This document shows, in pieces, positions 26,852 to 39,200 of a DNA stretch of 64,000 bases. Location: the NCBI GenBank assembly GCA_008933995.1, contig WARS01000033.1, positions 1,738,501 to 1,802,500 on the forward strand, in the 5' to 3' direction. Within the stretch, counting starts at the first letter, position 1. Every line of letters starts with the position of its first letter. Position numbers and translations under genes: made by a program. This DNA comes from Datnioides undecimradiatus (lineage: Eukaryota > Chordata > Actinopteri > Lobotiformes > Datnioididae). The notes beneath the pieces were generated by a model that did no database searches, was not told the DNA's origin, and was given only the letters and a program-made list of their open reading frames with translations.

Positions 26852-27600
26852 GTGAGGCACTCAATAGAGGCCTGTATTCATTTTGGACCCGTAGTCTATT
26901 AGTCTGGAGATTGTGCCTGTATTGATTTTATTGCTAACATTTTTAAAAGCTGATGTTTTTGCGTTCATATTTTGTAGCATTTCCTCAAATGTTTTATTGT
27001 CCTTGCTGGAAAATCAACCTCTCTGCCGCCATTTGGTTTCCTATCCTGCGAAGAAGCTGCCGTACTTATATTCTCACCCGTCTGCAGCTGATGTTCTCTC
27101 GCAGAGTGTATCTGAGCTGCTCAGCATACCTTTACAGTGAGTCCCTCAGATTACAAACACATGTGGACCTCTACAGCAAGGAGTACCGCACACTTTACTC
27201 TGGACTTTCTTGTCTACCTTTAATTTACGTGGAACTGTCTTTTATATCGGGAGTATTCTGTGGGTATTTGTGTGTTGATGTAATTACCTGGTGGCTGGGT
27301 TGCGCATGTGATTTGAATGTGCAGTGGGAAGTCTGTAAGTGGAAATGTGTGGACTACACTCAAAGTCAGTCCTGTACGGACTGTCCACACTGAGCGGGGA
27401 GAAGCGGGACAACATTTTGCCAGCTTTGAAACGTTAAAGGGGGAGCGACCACGTGAAGAGCGCAGCAGTCAGTCAGGCTTGTATGTGTTGAATCATGAGG
27501 CTGGCTGCAGCAGACCGCCGGGGCTGATGTCAGCCCTGCGGTATGTGCTCGCTGGGTTTGGCTGTAAGCTGACCCCCCTCTGTTGTGTTTCTATTTCCAG

Positions 27601-27855
27601 GGTGTGAGCGGAATGTCCGTGGATGAGAAGCCTGAAGCCCCCATGTATGTGTATGAGTCGACGGTTCATTGTACCAATATCCTCCTCTGCCTCAACGACC
27701 AGCGGAAGCAGGATATCCTGTGCGATGTGACTGTCCTGGTGGAGGGCAAGGAGTTCCGCGGGCACCGGGCCGTGCTGGCCGCCTGCAGCGAGTATTTCCT
27801 CCAGGCGCTGGTGGGCCAGGCGGAGAATGGCTTGGTCGTTAGCCTTCCGGAAGAG
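27601..27855 (+). CDS. bach2: bach2 coding exon 1 (start codon, first half of BTB domain)
   Basis: A pyrimidine-rich acceptor ending in TTTCCAG at 27600 precedes 12 untranslated bases, then ATG at 27613. The 81 codons run from [15 protein letters not shown] to SLPEE and stop at a GTACGT donor at 27856. The protein begins exactly as vertebrate BACH2 does (remembered MSVDEKP start), which decides the start. An in-frame ATG at 27583 lies in the intron before the acceptor and is not used in the spliced mRNA. The segment holds the BTB core, with [15 protein letters not shown] and the [12 protein letters not shown] helix that form the dimer interface. The acceptor upstream of the ATG means at least one noncoding 5' exon lies further left. 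Confidence 0.97.
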
Positions 27856-30262
27856 GTACGTCCATCAAACATGTGGTTTCATGACACTGTCCTGTCGCAG
27901 GGTTGGAACTGCTGTAGGCTTTAAGACAATGCAACACTAAAATCTGGTGAGCCTGACCCACCACACCTTCCCATAGCATGATGTTGGACAAAATACACTG
28001 CAGTGAACTGTAAAAAGCAGAAAAAGCAATCTGATGTCTGCTGCAGTGTGACCGATGTTGTTTAGGTTGCATAACCCAGGTCCAACCTCAAGAACGTACC
28101 TGTGAACAAGCTAAGAATGCAAAGTATGACACGTGCACAGTGCATTTACATTCGTCAGTGCGGCAGATGTTTTCGCTGAAAGCAAACATTAACAGCTGCC
28201 CCGCAAAGTTCATGAATCACTCAGTGTGACTGAAGCTGGTATACCTGGCATCTCCGACAGCTGCAGCTCACAGGAGGCTAGCTCTTTGTCTGTGTGGAAG
28301 CCTCTGGGCCCTTTAAGACACAATCTCATCTACAGGAAAAGGAAAACTACACCGTCGCCTTTTAGTTCTGGTTCGGTTTGTGATCACACCGCTTTTGACA
28401 AACAAACCAAGCGGGGTACATATGAAGTCATGTGACAGCGTGACTCACTCACCACAGTTTTGGTGACTTGCATCATCAGCGTTACACGGACTCACGGGGG
28501 AAATCAAACGCTGCCGACTGACAGCAAATTATGCTGCACTTTGCAGCACTTTATGAGAACATTGATCTTCTCTGGTGTGACAAAAAAACTCATAAAAGAA
28601 TTATTGATCGTGAGCATTATTAATTGAGACTGTGAGGGATACTGACGACGGTGAGAGTTAGCCTCATCTTCTGTCTGAATACAGCTCGATTTGCCCAGTA
28701 CAGAGTGGAGTGTTGTGACATACTTTAATTCAGATAATTGAGATTTCATAATCAATTATTTTGACAATGCAGTTGAATACAAAGTGGATGTAACATTCTT
28801 GATTTAATTTAAGCCCTCTGTGGAGGCCTCCAGGAACCTGAGTTTCCCACCGGCACCAAACAATTTACAAAAATCTCACCTTAACTCTGTCTACTCCTTT
28901 TTTAATACACCATCACCCCACAGCTTGAACTTTGCTGTTGACGTCTTGATTATTTTTACAGGTATTTTTGTTTTCTGGTCTGTTTGCAATGCCTTTTTTC
29001 TGTCATGAGAGAGGATGGCAGTGAGACAGTGTTTTAATTTGTTCTGTTGTTCACTGGAGGATAAAGACTCAGCGAAAGGTGTGAGAAAGTGCATTATTGA
29101 GCCTATAAGGCTGTGATTGCCAATTAGCACCTGTCAGATGTCGCCGCCACAGCGGCGGGTAGCTTTTTCGTGGCAAGATTAACGCCACCTCGGGCTCGGC
29201 GCTCATCAGGTTCAGCAACACCCCTCTCTCTTGCTCACCTCAGCTCTCACATTGTCACTTTTAACTGATCCCAGTCAGAGCTTCTCCATTGAGCGCACGA
29301 TGAAAGTACCTCCTCCGATGTATTGATGTCACACACCCACACTTACACACACACACACACATGCGTACATACATTCATGTGCTGCTGCGAAAAGTGGGGC
29401 ACATCCCGCATGTGCTGTGGAGCTGCGGCTCCTTGCTGGGGCCAGCGTGCATTAATAAAGTAACGCCTGTCAAACGACTTTGTCGCTGCGCTCATTGAAA
29501 AAGAGGTTCAGCATCAGATTGACGTCTTATGTAAAATGAGCATCAGGGGCTTTTTTTTTCCCCCTCCTTAACTCAAAGAATGACTGCGGGGAACAGCTCC
29601 TGGATGCTCAAAGCAGCATCCCTTTCATTCACTCGCTGCACACATGAATAATGCATGAGCTGCTGTGTGTTTCAGGTGTGAGATGGAGTGTGGAAAGTAA
29701 CATCTTTCAATGACTGTCTCTTTAATGTGCCAGAGAGCGAGAGATACTCCCGCTGAGGTATTCACCGAGCCTTCCTCCCTTTGTCCAGCCCTGCTCCATT
29801 TGACAACATTTCACATATTTTTGTATCACTTTATCTAAACGGCAAAACAAGCTAATGAATATATTGGCTTTATTCTGTCACAATGGGCAGTGGCGGTAGC
29901 TAGTAGCTATCACATTCAAGCACCCTTCTCGTGTAATCACACAATGTAGGCTGCTGTAATGCAGCTTCTTGCATTGCAAAATGCAGTTATTGTTATTAAC
30001 TCTAATCCACCCGAGGTTTGCGTCGATGGCAGAAGACTGTGAATAATGCGCTTTTGCACGACCCACAGCGATGTGTTGCTTTAAAGTGATTGATCAGTTA
30101 AAAACAAGTGCTGTCAGTGACGGAAGCAGCACTGAATACCACAATGTAAAATCTTAGTTAAGTAAAAGTATATAATGAGCAGAGAAATGGGCTTTATGAA
30201 CCAAATGTAAAACTACTTGTAATGCAGGATGCCTCCCTTCTTTACAGGATAATATGATACAG

Positions 30263-30306
<44 letters not shown>

Positions 30307-33300
30307 CACACACACACACATATATATATAAATGTTGTAGCTGGTGGATTCTAACTGTATACAGTTAATGTCAATATATTTTCTGTAGTTATAAGACATT
30401 GATGCTCAGAGTGAAAACAGATTGCTTTAAAAAGTTACTTTGTTCATGTCTAGTTCATCTATTTAAGGTGGACTTGTCCTTTAAATAGCATTCCTCTGTC
30501 CTGTTGGCCAGTCAGTACATCTCTCTCTGACTGTCTAGACGAGTCACAGCTGCATCATGGGGGAATGTCATCTCACTGATGTGACAACTTTTTTAAGGTC
30601 CCCTGTCACCGTTCACTTTCCAGTCAGCGGCTGAAGCATGCTGACGCATCCCCGCCTTGTGTCTGAACGCCGTCTTCTCTCGGATGATGGGGGGGGGGGC
30701 TTGTCTGCTCAGCCCCTACTGGTCTGTGTCAGCTCAAAGTAGCAGCCTTAAGCCTTGCTAGGTTAGCAGACTTCACTGACACTCGTGTGTCTGCCTCCAG
30801 TCATGGGGAGTACTCCTTCAGCAGCTACTGAAGAAACAAAGGGCAAATTAGGCAGACCTCTGCTGCCACTGGGGGAAGGAGAGGAAGGCTGGTGCAGATG
30901 AAATGTGAAACAAAAGACCACCTCCCCCACAACCTTCATCACTCCTCTCTCATGGCCTCGCTGCCCTTGGAGTAGCCGGGGCTGGCGCGGGTGAGTGACA
31001 TCATCTATATCTAATGTGATTGTGGGCTTGCAGAGGGGCAGCCAGTTTCATCAAGGGGCTTTGTTGGCCATCACATCATGGGAACAAAACAATCCCGCTT
31101 TATCTCAGCAATGCTGTCCTCTGGGCCAGCCAGCAGGGGGAAGGAACAGAAGAGCACGACGTCCGTGTTGGACTGGAACATACACACAGCGTTTCTCTAC
31201 ATCATATTTCTTGTGAGTGTTAGAACAAAGAGGGATTCATGAGAATCAGCAGGGCACAAAGCCAGGGAGAGAAGTTTCAAAGAGAGCCCCCCACTGGAGA
31301 GGAGCAGTCATCACTGTGACACACAGAAATCACCTCCATATTGTGGAACTGCGTGCAAAGATGTGACTCACAGCGCCATGATCACAGCAGACTGCTGTTG
31401 GTTAGTTACTGGTGCAGCATGCCGCCTTGGTTTTTCCAGGCTGACACTGAGAATCGGATGATCGTCACAACTGTACATGTTATTTCTAAATCGCAGCAGA
31501 AACCTAATTTGTTGCAGTAATTAGATCAGTGAATAATGCTGTTGACTTAAACAAATCAAATAACTATTGACAGAGTCTTTCCAATGATTGGCTACTGCAT
31601 TGTCCCCTTGTTTGCACATCCGACATCCAGCGTGGGAATGTTCTGGCTGGCTGGAATGTTGGTGGCAGATCATCAGTGCTGCAGTTTTTTGCCCTCTCTC
31701 GCTTTTTATTCTGGAAAAAAGGAGAGGGCAGCATTGTGATTCAGCAAAGTGCTGGTTTACAGACCTCAAACCACCTCCTGTTTGTCAGTTCTTTCCGAGG
31801 GCATGAGCCAGGGAACGCTGCACATTTTTCATCTCAAAAGAAAATACACCCAAATATGCACCCTGTTTTAAAAAGGACAGCGTATCCACCTGCAGTGTCA
31901 AAAACAGATTTGCTGGGGTTTATTTAAACAGGACTAAAGTCTTAAGTCCTGCTCGTGGAACTTGAAGGCTGTGCTGTTCTTCACAGTGCACAAAGTGGAC
32001 ATGTTTGCTGGAATACTAAAGAGTTTGGCATTAAATGGTGACTTGAAAGTTGCCTAGTAGCAAAAACCTTGAGGTTAGGGTCAGCTGTGATGTCTTTCCC
32101 CAAACTAGACCATCAATTAGACAGTTGGGAGTAAGGTAAGCACAACCCAGAAACCACCAGAAACCTAGAGTCAATGGAGGAGCAAGATGACAGAATGCAG
32201 GAGATAGTGAGATGCCTACTGCAAACCCAGCTGGGGTCATGCATCCAAGCTGACATGGTTGGAATGAGTGCAGAGTGGTCAGGGATTAAAGGTGAGGGCC
32301 AGGAAGGTACGAGGTCTGAGGCAAAGTTGGACTAAGATGAAGCGAGGATTTGCTAAAGAAACATCATGGCAATTATGAATAATAATTGGGAAAAAAGGCA
32401 AAATTTGCAGTTACAGCGTTCCAGAAAGGGTCCAGCATGTGTTTCCTCAATCATGATCTTGGACTAAAGAGTCTTGTTGCTTGTAGATCGACCACAGACA
32501 GGCCAGTCTAATGCTCTTGGTTGGTTTAGGAAGGTTGAGCGACATCCATCCACCACCTTAGGTCAAACGGTTGATCAGGGCTCAACCTGCACAATACTGG
32601 CTAATCTGAGGGGGCCTCACTTGGACTGGCCCCACACAGAGTGCCTGGCCAGGACACTACCTCACAAATACAGCCTATTAGACAGATGGTGGGAGGCAGG
32701 AGCCAGGGACAGAGCCCTGCCTTCCTTAAAGATGGGGGTTGGGTGGTAGAAGATGAAGAGAAGCGGTAGAGAGAGAGAGAGAGAGAGAGAGGGAAGTGAT
32801 GCGCTGCGGTGGGAGCACTGGCACTAATACCCAACCCCCTTGGTCCAGCAGGGGGTCTCTCTTTCTCTGCCAACACAAGGACACATCTCATGTCTGAAGC
32901 TGACAGGGAAGAAGCAGGGCCTTTGTCTGAGTGTGAGAGGCTGGGTAGAGGAGCACCTTGAGCAGCCAGCCTTTCGGGCGACGGCCTGCGGTGTGATCGC
33001 CATGCTGATGCTCTTGTGTTTAACCTCCAAACTGCTGTAACACTGTGTCGGTCATATATGACGAACAGCCCATACACAGGCTTGAGTCCTGAGCCTGTTT
33101 CTTAAACAGTGAGGAGGTGGGGTCATGTCCTCCCCGGTGTCTGGCCTGTACAGTAAGCTGTACTGGGAGGGGATTAGGACATACACTATCTGATTTAATC
33201 CACCTTCAGGGGGAGGTTTACTTACCCACAGCTCAGCACCGGGAGCCTGAGCTTCTGCTGTCACTGACGATGACACTTTCCAATTCTCTCCACATCAACG

Positions 33301-36120
33301 TGAAAATGTATTCACTGTGCTTAGTACCTCATTTCATCGTTAACACTGATTCCTCGGTGCATGACATACACTTTCACTTGACTGAGGTGTGGGAATTGAA
33401 TTCTAGACCCCGACTGATATAGCAGCAGGTCTTTTTTGTTGGTTTGTTGTTGGCGTCGTCAACCTGACATCAGTCAGATTCCATTTTGTAGTATAAGATC
33501 ATTGAAGAAGAGAAGCTATAGCAACATTTATATATTTCCTTACAAGTTATGAGCATTTTCCAAAGCATGCTGTACATTGTTGCCTGGTAACAGAGTGCAG
33601 ACCCTTCAAACAATTTTGCCATTACAGCTGCACGAATACAAGAATAATGAAACTTTCGGCAACAACTGAAGCAGGCCTGATGCTCACTGCGAACAGCGTG
33701 TAATCATTTGTACACCAGAGACGAATAGGTGAAGAGAACATCTGCTTGGGAGGTAGGACAAGCTGTCGGCAATAGTGTTTTTGAAAATCACCGCAAAGAC
33801 GTGAATGTGCAAAATCTCAGTCAAAAGATACTGTACTATATTAAAGTGCATTTCTAATGTGGCACAGGATGGCTTGTTGTGTCTGATTTGACTAAATCTT
33901 TAGCCAAGTAGTGATACAGTATGCCAATGATTTCTCAGTGTAATGTGTTCCTAATGCAAGCTGTAGGGCAGATAGGAGCTGTTTGATAGGTTCATGAGTT
34001 GCTTCGGCTGTCTCTATAAAAGACCATCCTTTGGCCCCAGAGGCTTTCTGTTCTGCGGCGGGCCTTTGTCCCTGCACATTTCCTGTCATCTCCTCCAGCA
34101 GAACATCTTAACCCACAATGGCGTCATGACAGCGTACAGTGCAGCGCCTGTTTCTTTTCCATTAGTGCTGTGACTCAGGCTCCTTATTGTTTGTCTGCGA
34201 ACGCAGAGGTTAATGTCAGGTTACTCAGCAGATCTGATGTTAAAGCGTCGGCTGCTCCCTCCGATGGAGATGGATCCTGTGTGGGGAAGCGCTCCATTGT
34301 CATGCCATGCCATGTCCTCATTAGCATGCATGACATGCAGGAATTCACTGGAGAACATTTGCATAAATTAGCCCTCTCTTCTATGGAGGCGAAAGGCCGA
34401 TGTAAGAGCGGAGCACTGGGTGAGAGAAGAGGGAAAGTGATTTAGGGAGGAGAGGGGAGGATGGTGTACTGTTGCTCAGCCTGTTTATGAAAGGATATTT
34501 GGCAGGCTTCCTAAAAATGTCACGCGAATTGCTTGAGTCTGTGATTGGCCACTGCCTATAATTTCCTGCCCTGTAATGGTATCGCCTGTCCACTCCAGAC
34601 GCACAACAGAGCTGCGTTAGCCGAAAGTGGCCCCAATCTGTCACATTGATGAATTTCTCTCTTTGTCTTAACTCATGCACTAAGTGCTGCTAACAGCTGA
34701 AATGCTTCAAACGTCATGGCAGTAAGCTAATGACCAGGAAACACTCTGTGTATCCTCCCTGTCCTCCTCTTCTTCCTTTAACAGTTTGTTTCCTATACGC
34801 TGTGACCGTCTCCCTTCCTCTCTCATTTTCCTCTGCGCTCCGTCCATCCTCCCTCAGTATTTACCCCCTCCCTCCTTCCATCCTGTGTTGCTCCCTTAAC
34901 GCTTTCCTTCATTAGGCTGCTGTGCTGGTTGTAACAGTGGAGTAATCACATATGGTGCAGGGCACACATAAAGATGCGCTCCCGCAGGCAGCAGCTGCTG
35001 ATACTAGCTGAAAATAGATCCCTGGTACGCTCAGCACTTTTCCTCCAGCAGCTTTACTGTTTATCAGCAGCCCTGGATGCAGCCGGCCGGCCGGCCGCCA
35101 GCCTCATTTACACTGCCACTGCCTCACCATTACAGTCAGCATGGCTCGATCTACAGCGGCTAACTGTGTGTGATTGTGTGTGTGTGGGTGTGCTTGAAAA
35201 GAGGCCAAATGCAGTTATTTGAGTTATTCGAGTGTGCTTTTGCTCAGGTTGCCAGAAGGTTTGTGTTTTGTTCTTTTTGCTCGTTGCTGTATAACTTCAT
35301 TCATGTGTCAGTCCTTAACACACACATCATACAAAAATAACTGGATCCACAAAAGTACACCTCAGATACATCGGGCAAAAATGAAACATGATAGCATCCG
35401 TAGTGTTGTTAGAAACCAAACGATGGGACTTATTTAAATAGCCAGTCATAATCAGGAGTTGTTTGTGATCACTATAAAATATAAATAACATACACTACAC
35501 TGGTTTTCTGCCTTAAATATGCCTCTTGGTTTTTATGTTTCTTACAGCTCACTGAGTTTTTATATATATCTGTAGTCACATTATTAGATATAGCCATATT
35601 ATTAAAGCGGGTCTGTTGGTGACAGCTCAAACTCGGATCTCAGAACTGAGAACTTCAACTCCAGTTTCTTTTCTCCACTTTATCTTCACCTTCCCTAATG
35701 AATTATGAGAGCATGATATGAATGAGAGGTTTAATAGTCAGGATATCACAACCTCTGCTGCATCCATATTGACCTATCCTTTTCTAACCTCCAGTTTTAT
35801 GGACATGTAGGAGTAAATCACTGTGGTACCCTGAAATAAAAATATAAAAATACTTAGCTAAATGAATTAGGAGGTAAAAGACCAGCCAGCCACCTAAAGG
35901 GTAGATAGAGTATGCCATGATACAAATGTACAGTGAAAAAGAGTGTGAGATTCACATTCAGTGGATTCATTATGGCCAGTGGAAATGTGTGTGCGTGTGT
36001 GTGTGTATGTCCATGTTCCTGAGCAGTGCTGCAGCAGTAGTGTAGTGGATGTGCTGCGCTCATCAGAAGCACGGATAGTCCAGTCAAAGCCTCTACCCTC
36101 CCCCCAATCCGTCACACTCA

Positions 36121-36165
<45 letters not shown>

Positions 36166-36194
36166 CCACCCACCCACTTATTCTGGCACAGGCA

Positions 36195-36242
<48 letters not shown>

Positions 36243-39200
36243 ATCCCCCCTCACAGATATGGAGTCAGCAGCTTCCTCTTAACAATGACTGATATGCCCG
36301 TTTCTGTTGGGCTGTCTGTTCGCCAGAGCCTACTGCAAGGTGCGTCAGACCAGAGGCATGCTGGGAGGCTGCAGCCCGTGGACGCACTGGTGTTCAACAC
36401 AAGGCAGATGAATTCTCAGAGCCAGCTTGAGTGTACAATAGTGCAAACACAGTTCAAAATACAGAAATATCTGAAATGGAGTGCCTGTTTTAGTCCCATA
36501 ACGTATTATATTCCATCACATTCCTCTATGGATGTGTATGTACCGCACAGCTGTTAAAACTGCCGCTGGTATGACATTTACCATCATCAGCATTTGGCTG
36601 TCTGCAAACATACCTCGGCAACAAAGACATTCAGCAGATGTCTATTAACATGAGAATTAAGATTTAAGCCAAAAATCAGACATACAACCAGCAAACACGT
36701 CTCATTATGCACGTGTCATTTACACTGCTTTATATAGCATGGCTGATCAAACATGGTCACCAATGCACTGGCAGTGTAGGTAGTAAGGCCGCATCGTAGG
36801 GACTTGCAAACCCAACAGGGAAATGTTTCCAGCTGTCACTGTCCAGCTGAAAGAAGTATCGAAAGGTTTGACAGCTGTTGTTGTCAAGAAAAAGCGCCTC
36901 ACTTCACAGCGCTGCAATTACATCATGAAATAAGAAACACGGTTATTTATAGCTTATAAGAGAGGGACTCAGTTAGTGGCTTCCTAAGCAATGGAGGGAC
37001 AACACAGTAAATGGATACTGGAAATGATAAGTTACACACATGCGACACGTTGTGCCCTTAAAACGAGCGACTAACATGGTGTAACACAAGCACAAGGCTG
37101 TAGCTACCGCTGAGGACACTGAGGTCATTTCCTTTAGATATTTCTTGAGAATATTGGGTTTTAGCATCTGGGGCAGTTTTTATATAGACTAGTTGCTTTA
37201 GTTTCTATACTAAGCATATCTAAATTTTAGAGAGATTCAGAGAAAGCGTAAAACATTTTATCCAGGCTTTGATGGAAATGCAGCTTACAGTACATTTCAG
37301 TTCACAGCTCATTTCATAGATAAAATATGAAAAATCTTAATAATTGAAATGCAATTTATGTTTCCTGTTGATGTGATCAGGGAGGATCTGAGTATTTCTA
37401 AAATGCTGGCTTCAGCTATGCACAAGCAAGGATAAGGTATGCTGTACAAGGATCAAACTAGCACAGTGTTGCATGGTGCATGCTCAAAGCAATTGTAGAT
37501 AGAATCATCCGACAGCAGTTTAAATCCAAATTCTGTTTAGTGCAGTTGTTCTGACGCATGATCTTGCATATCATTGAGTTTAGCTGAAAGTGAAGTTGGG
37601 TGTTTCACAATTGAAAGCTCTAATTCTCATATCTGTTCTTTAATCACATAATCCCTGTCTGTATTTTGGGGTCATGTTCCATTCACATTGACACAGACAC
37701 ATCCTCCATTGTGCCGCTGAGTTCTGTGCTTCTCGAATGTATTATCTTTAATTTCACACAGAGTGTTTGGAAAGTGAATAAGGAAGGAGTCAATAAAGTA
37801 CTGGCTCTCCTGAGTTTAAACCTCTAAAAAAACACAAAAAGCAGCAACCTATGCACATGTTTATTCATCTTCCTGAAAGTCCACAGAGCCAGATGATTTA
37901 ATACATTCTTAGACTTACTCAGATGACCTCAAGCTATTTCTTTACTGACATATTTGTGTTTCCTCATGCATACTGCTTAGTTGTGTTTCCAGGCGGAAAA
38001 ATCCACAGAGTAAATTCTGTGGTTTTTGAAGCTAAATTACTTCGAAGGGAAAATCCTGTTTTACAAGCGGGGTGTCTGGCAAAGATCGCCGGACCTCTGG
38101 AAGCTGCTGTGGTGCTCGCACAGTGGATTCCATTCTACCTAGGGTAATCTATCTTCCTGTTTCCCCCAACAAAGGCAGCAAAACAATCAGTAAACAGTGG
38201 GCTCATTAAAACCGCATTGTGCTGCTCATCCCCTACATCTTGGAGCCCCTGTAAAGTCTTGTAAGAAAGACTTTACATCACTCAGCCTCTGAAAAGGTGC
38301 TTTGTAGAGCAAACAATACCGTCCACGATTCAAAGTGAACCCATTGTAATTGCGTTTGTGAGCGCACCTTTTCTCTGCGTGTGGTTTGATTGCATTCCCC
38401 AAGCGCCTAACAGTAATTTGTTTGTCACCAGAGAATGAACCAGGATAAAGCTGCAGGGATTGGGTGCCAGAGCCTGAGTCAAATGATGAACGCAACCTAG
38501 TGTGAACCTCACGCTGATCTCCAAACGGCAGACAAGCCTCGTACTAAAGCCGGCTCTTCTGGTTCCTTTCTCCTGTCTGTGTGCTCAGTGACAACAGCAG
38601 CAGAGGGCAGCCTGGACTTCTGCAGGCTCAGGAGTTTACCTAATTATCTGGCATTAAGTCTAAATGGAAGGCTTCCCTCTATCATCCCGCGCCACATGGT
38701 CACAACGGGGATAAGCCGTAGTCTTACAAACCATTAGGCTTTACAGGCACTTGACCTGAGGATGCAGGGCACTGACACAGAAAGTGAGGCTGTGGAGGTT
38801 TGCCCTGATCGGGGCATTGACAGTATAAAGTGTCAAATGTGTGGTTCCGTAGTACTTTTACTTTGATTGAATTGTTTTTGATATGAATCACTAGTTTGTG
38901 AATTAAGGCTCTTTTAGTTGCTCCTCCTGTGTTTAAACTGCAGCTTCCTGTGTTTGAATGTGTTTGAAAGAGTTTCTCATGTAAGGTATCAAAAGGGTTT
39001 GCAGGCAGTTTGAAATCAATATCAAATCTCTTGGAAGTGATACCAAATTTCATTACTGAAGCCAAAACTCCAAACTGAGCCTCAGTTCTTTTTTAAGAAT
39101 TATCATCATTTGGGCCCTGGGCAAAACCCTGAAGGCTGCATTTTCTACATCAGTCACTGCTCCCTGAAGTGAATTTGTGTAACTGAACGAATATAAAGTG

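Larger units (their letters stand above)
1..27600. other. noncoding region left of the bach2 start exon (inferred 5' intron or upstream DNA)
   Basis: No open frame here shows recognisable protein similarity, and none is flanked by convincing splice sites with coding character. Because the ATG exon begins with an acceptor at 27600, at least part of this stretch must be intron between a noncoding 5' exon and 27601; BACH2 has long 5' introns in mammals. Contents seen are GT/CA microsatellites, degenerate teleost repeats, clusters of TGAGTCA/TGACTCA, and unique sequence with homeodomain-like TAATTA/AATTA motifs. Locally CpG-rich patches near 8870-8960 and 12200-12310 could be noncoding exons or regulatory DNA, but no donor-bounded exon could be fixed. 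Confidence 0.6.

Noticed and set aside
26953-27393. 146-codon open frame just upstream of the bach2 start exon
   Set aside because: Its Cys/Tyr/Leu-rich composition matches no known protein, and it is not connected to the ATG exon, which begins at its own acceptor.
27583-27612. Earlier in-frame ATG before the bach2 start
   Set aside because: It lies in intron sequence before the acceptor at 27600; vertebrate BACH2 begins at MSVDEK.
32601-33077. 158-codon open frame on the minus strand
   Set aside because: It includes a Ser-Leu run from the GA microsatellite and has no similarity I can recognise or splice context.
35961-36557. 198-codon open frame on the plus strand, and a matching minus-strand frame
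   Set aside because: Both are made by the long CA arrays (His-Thr and Cys-Val runs), not by a gene.
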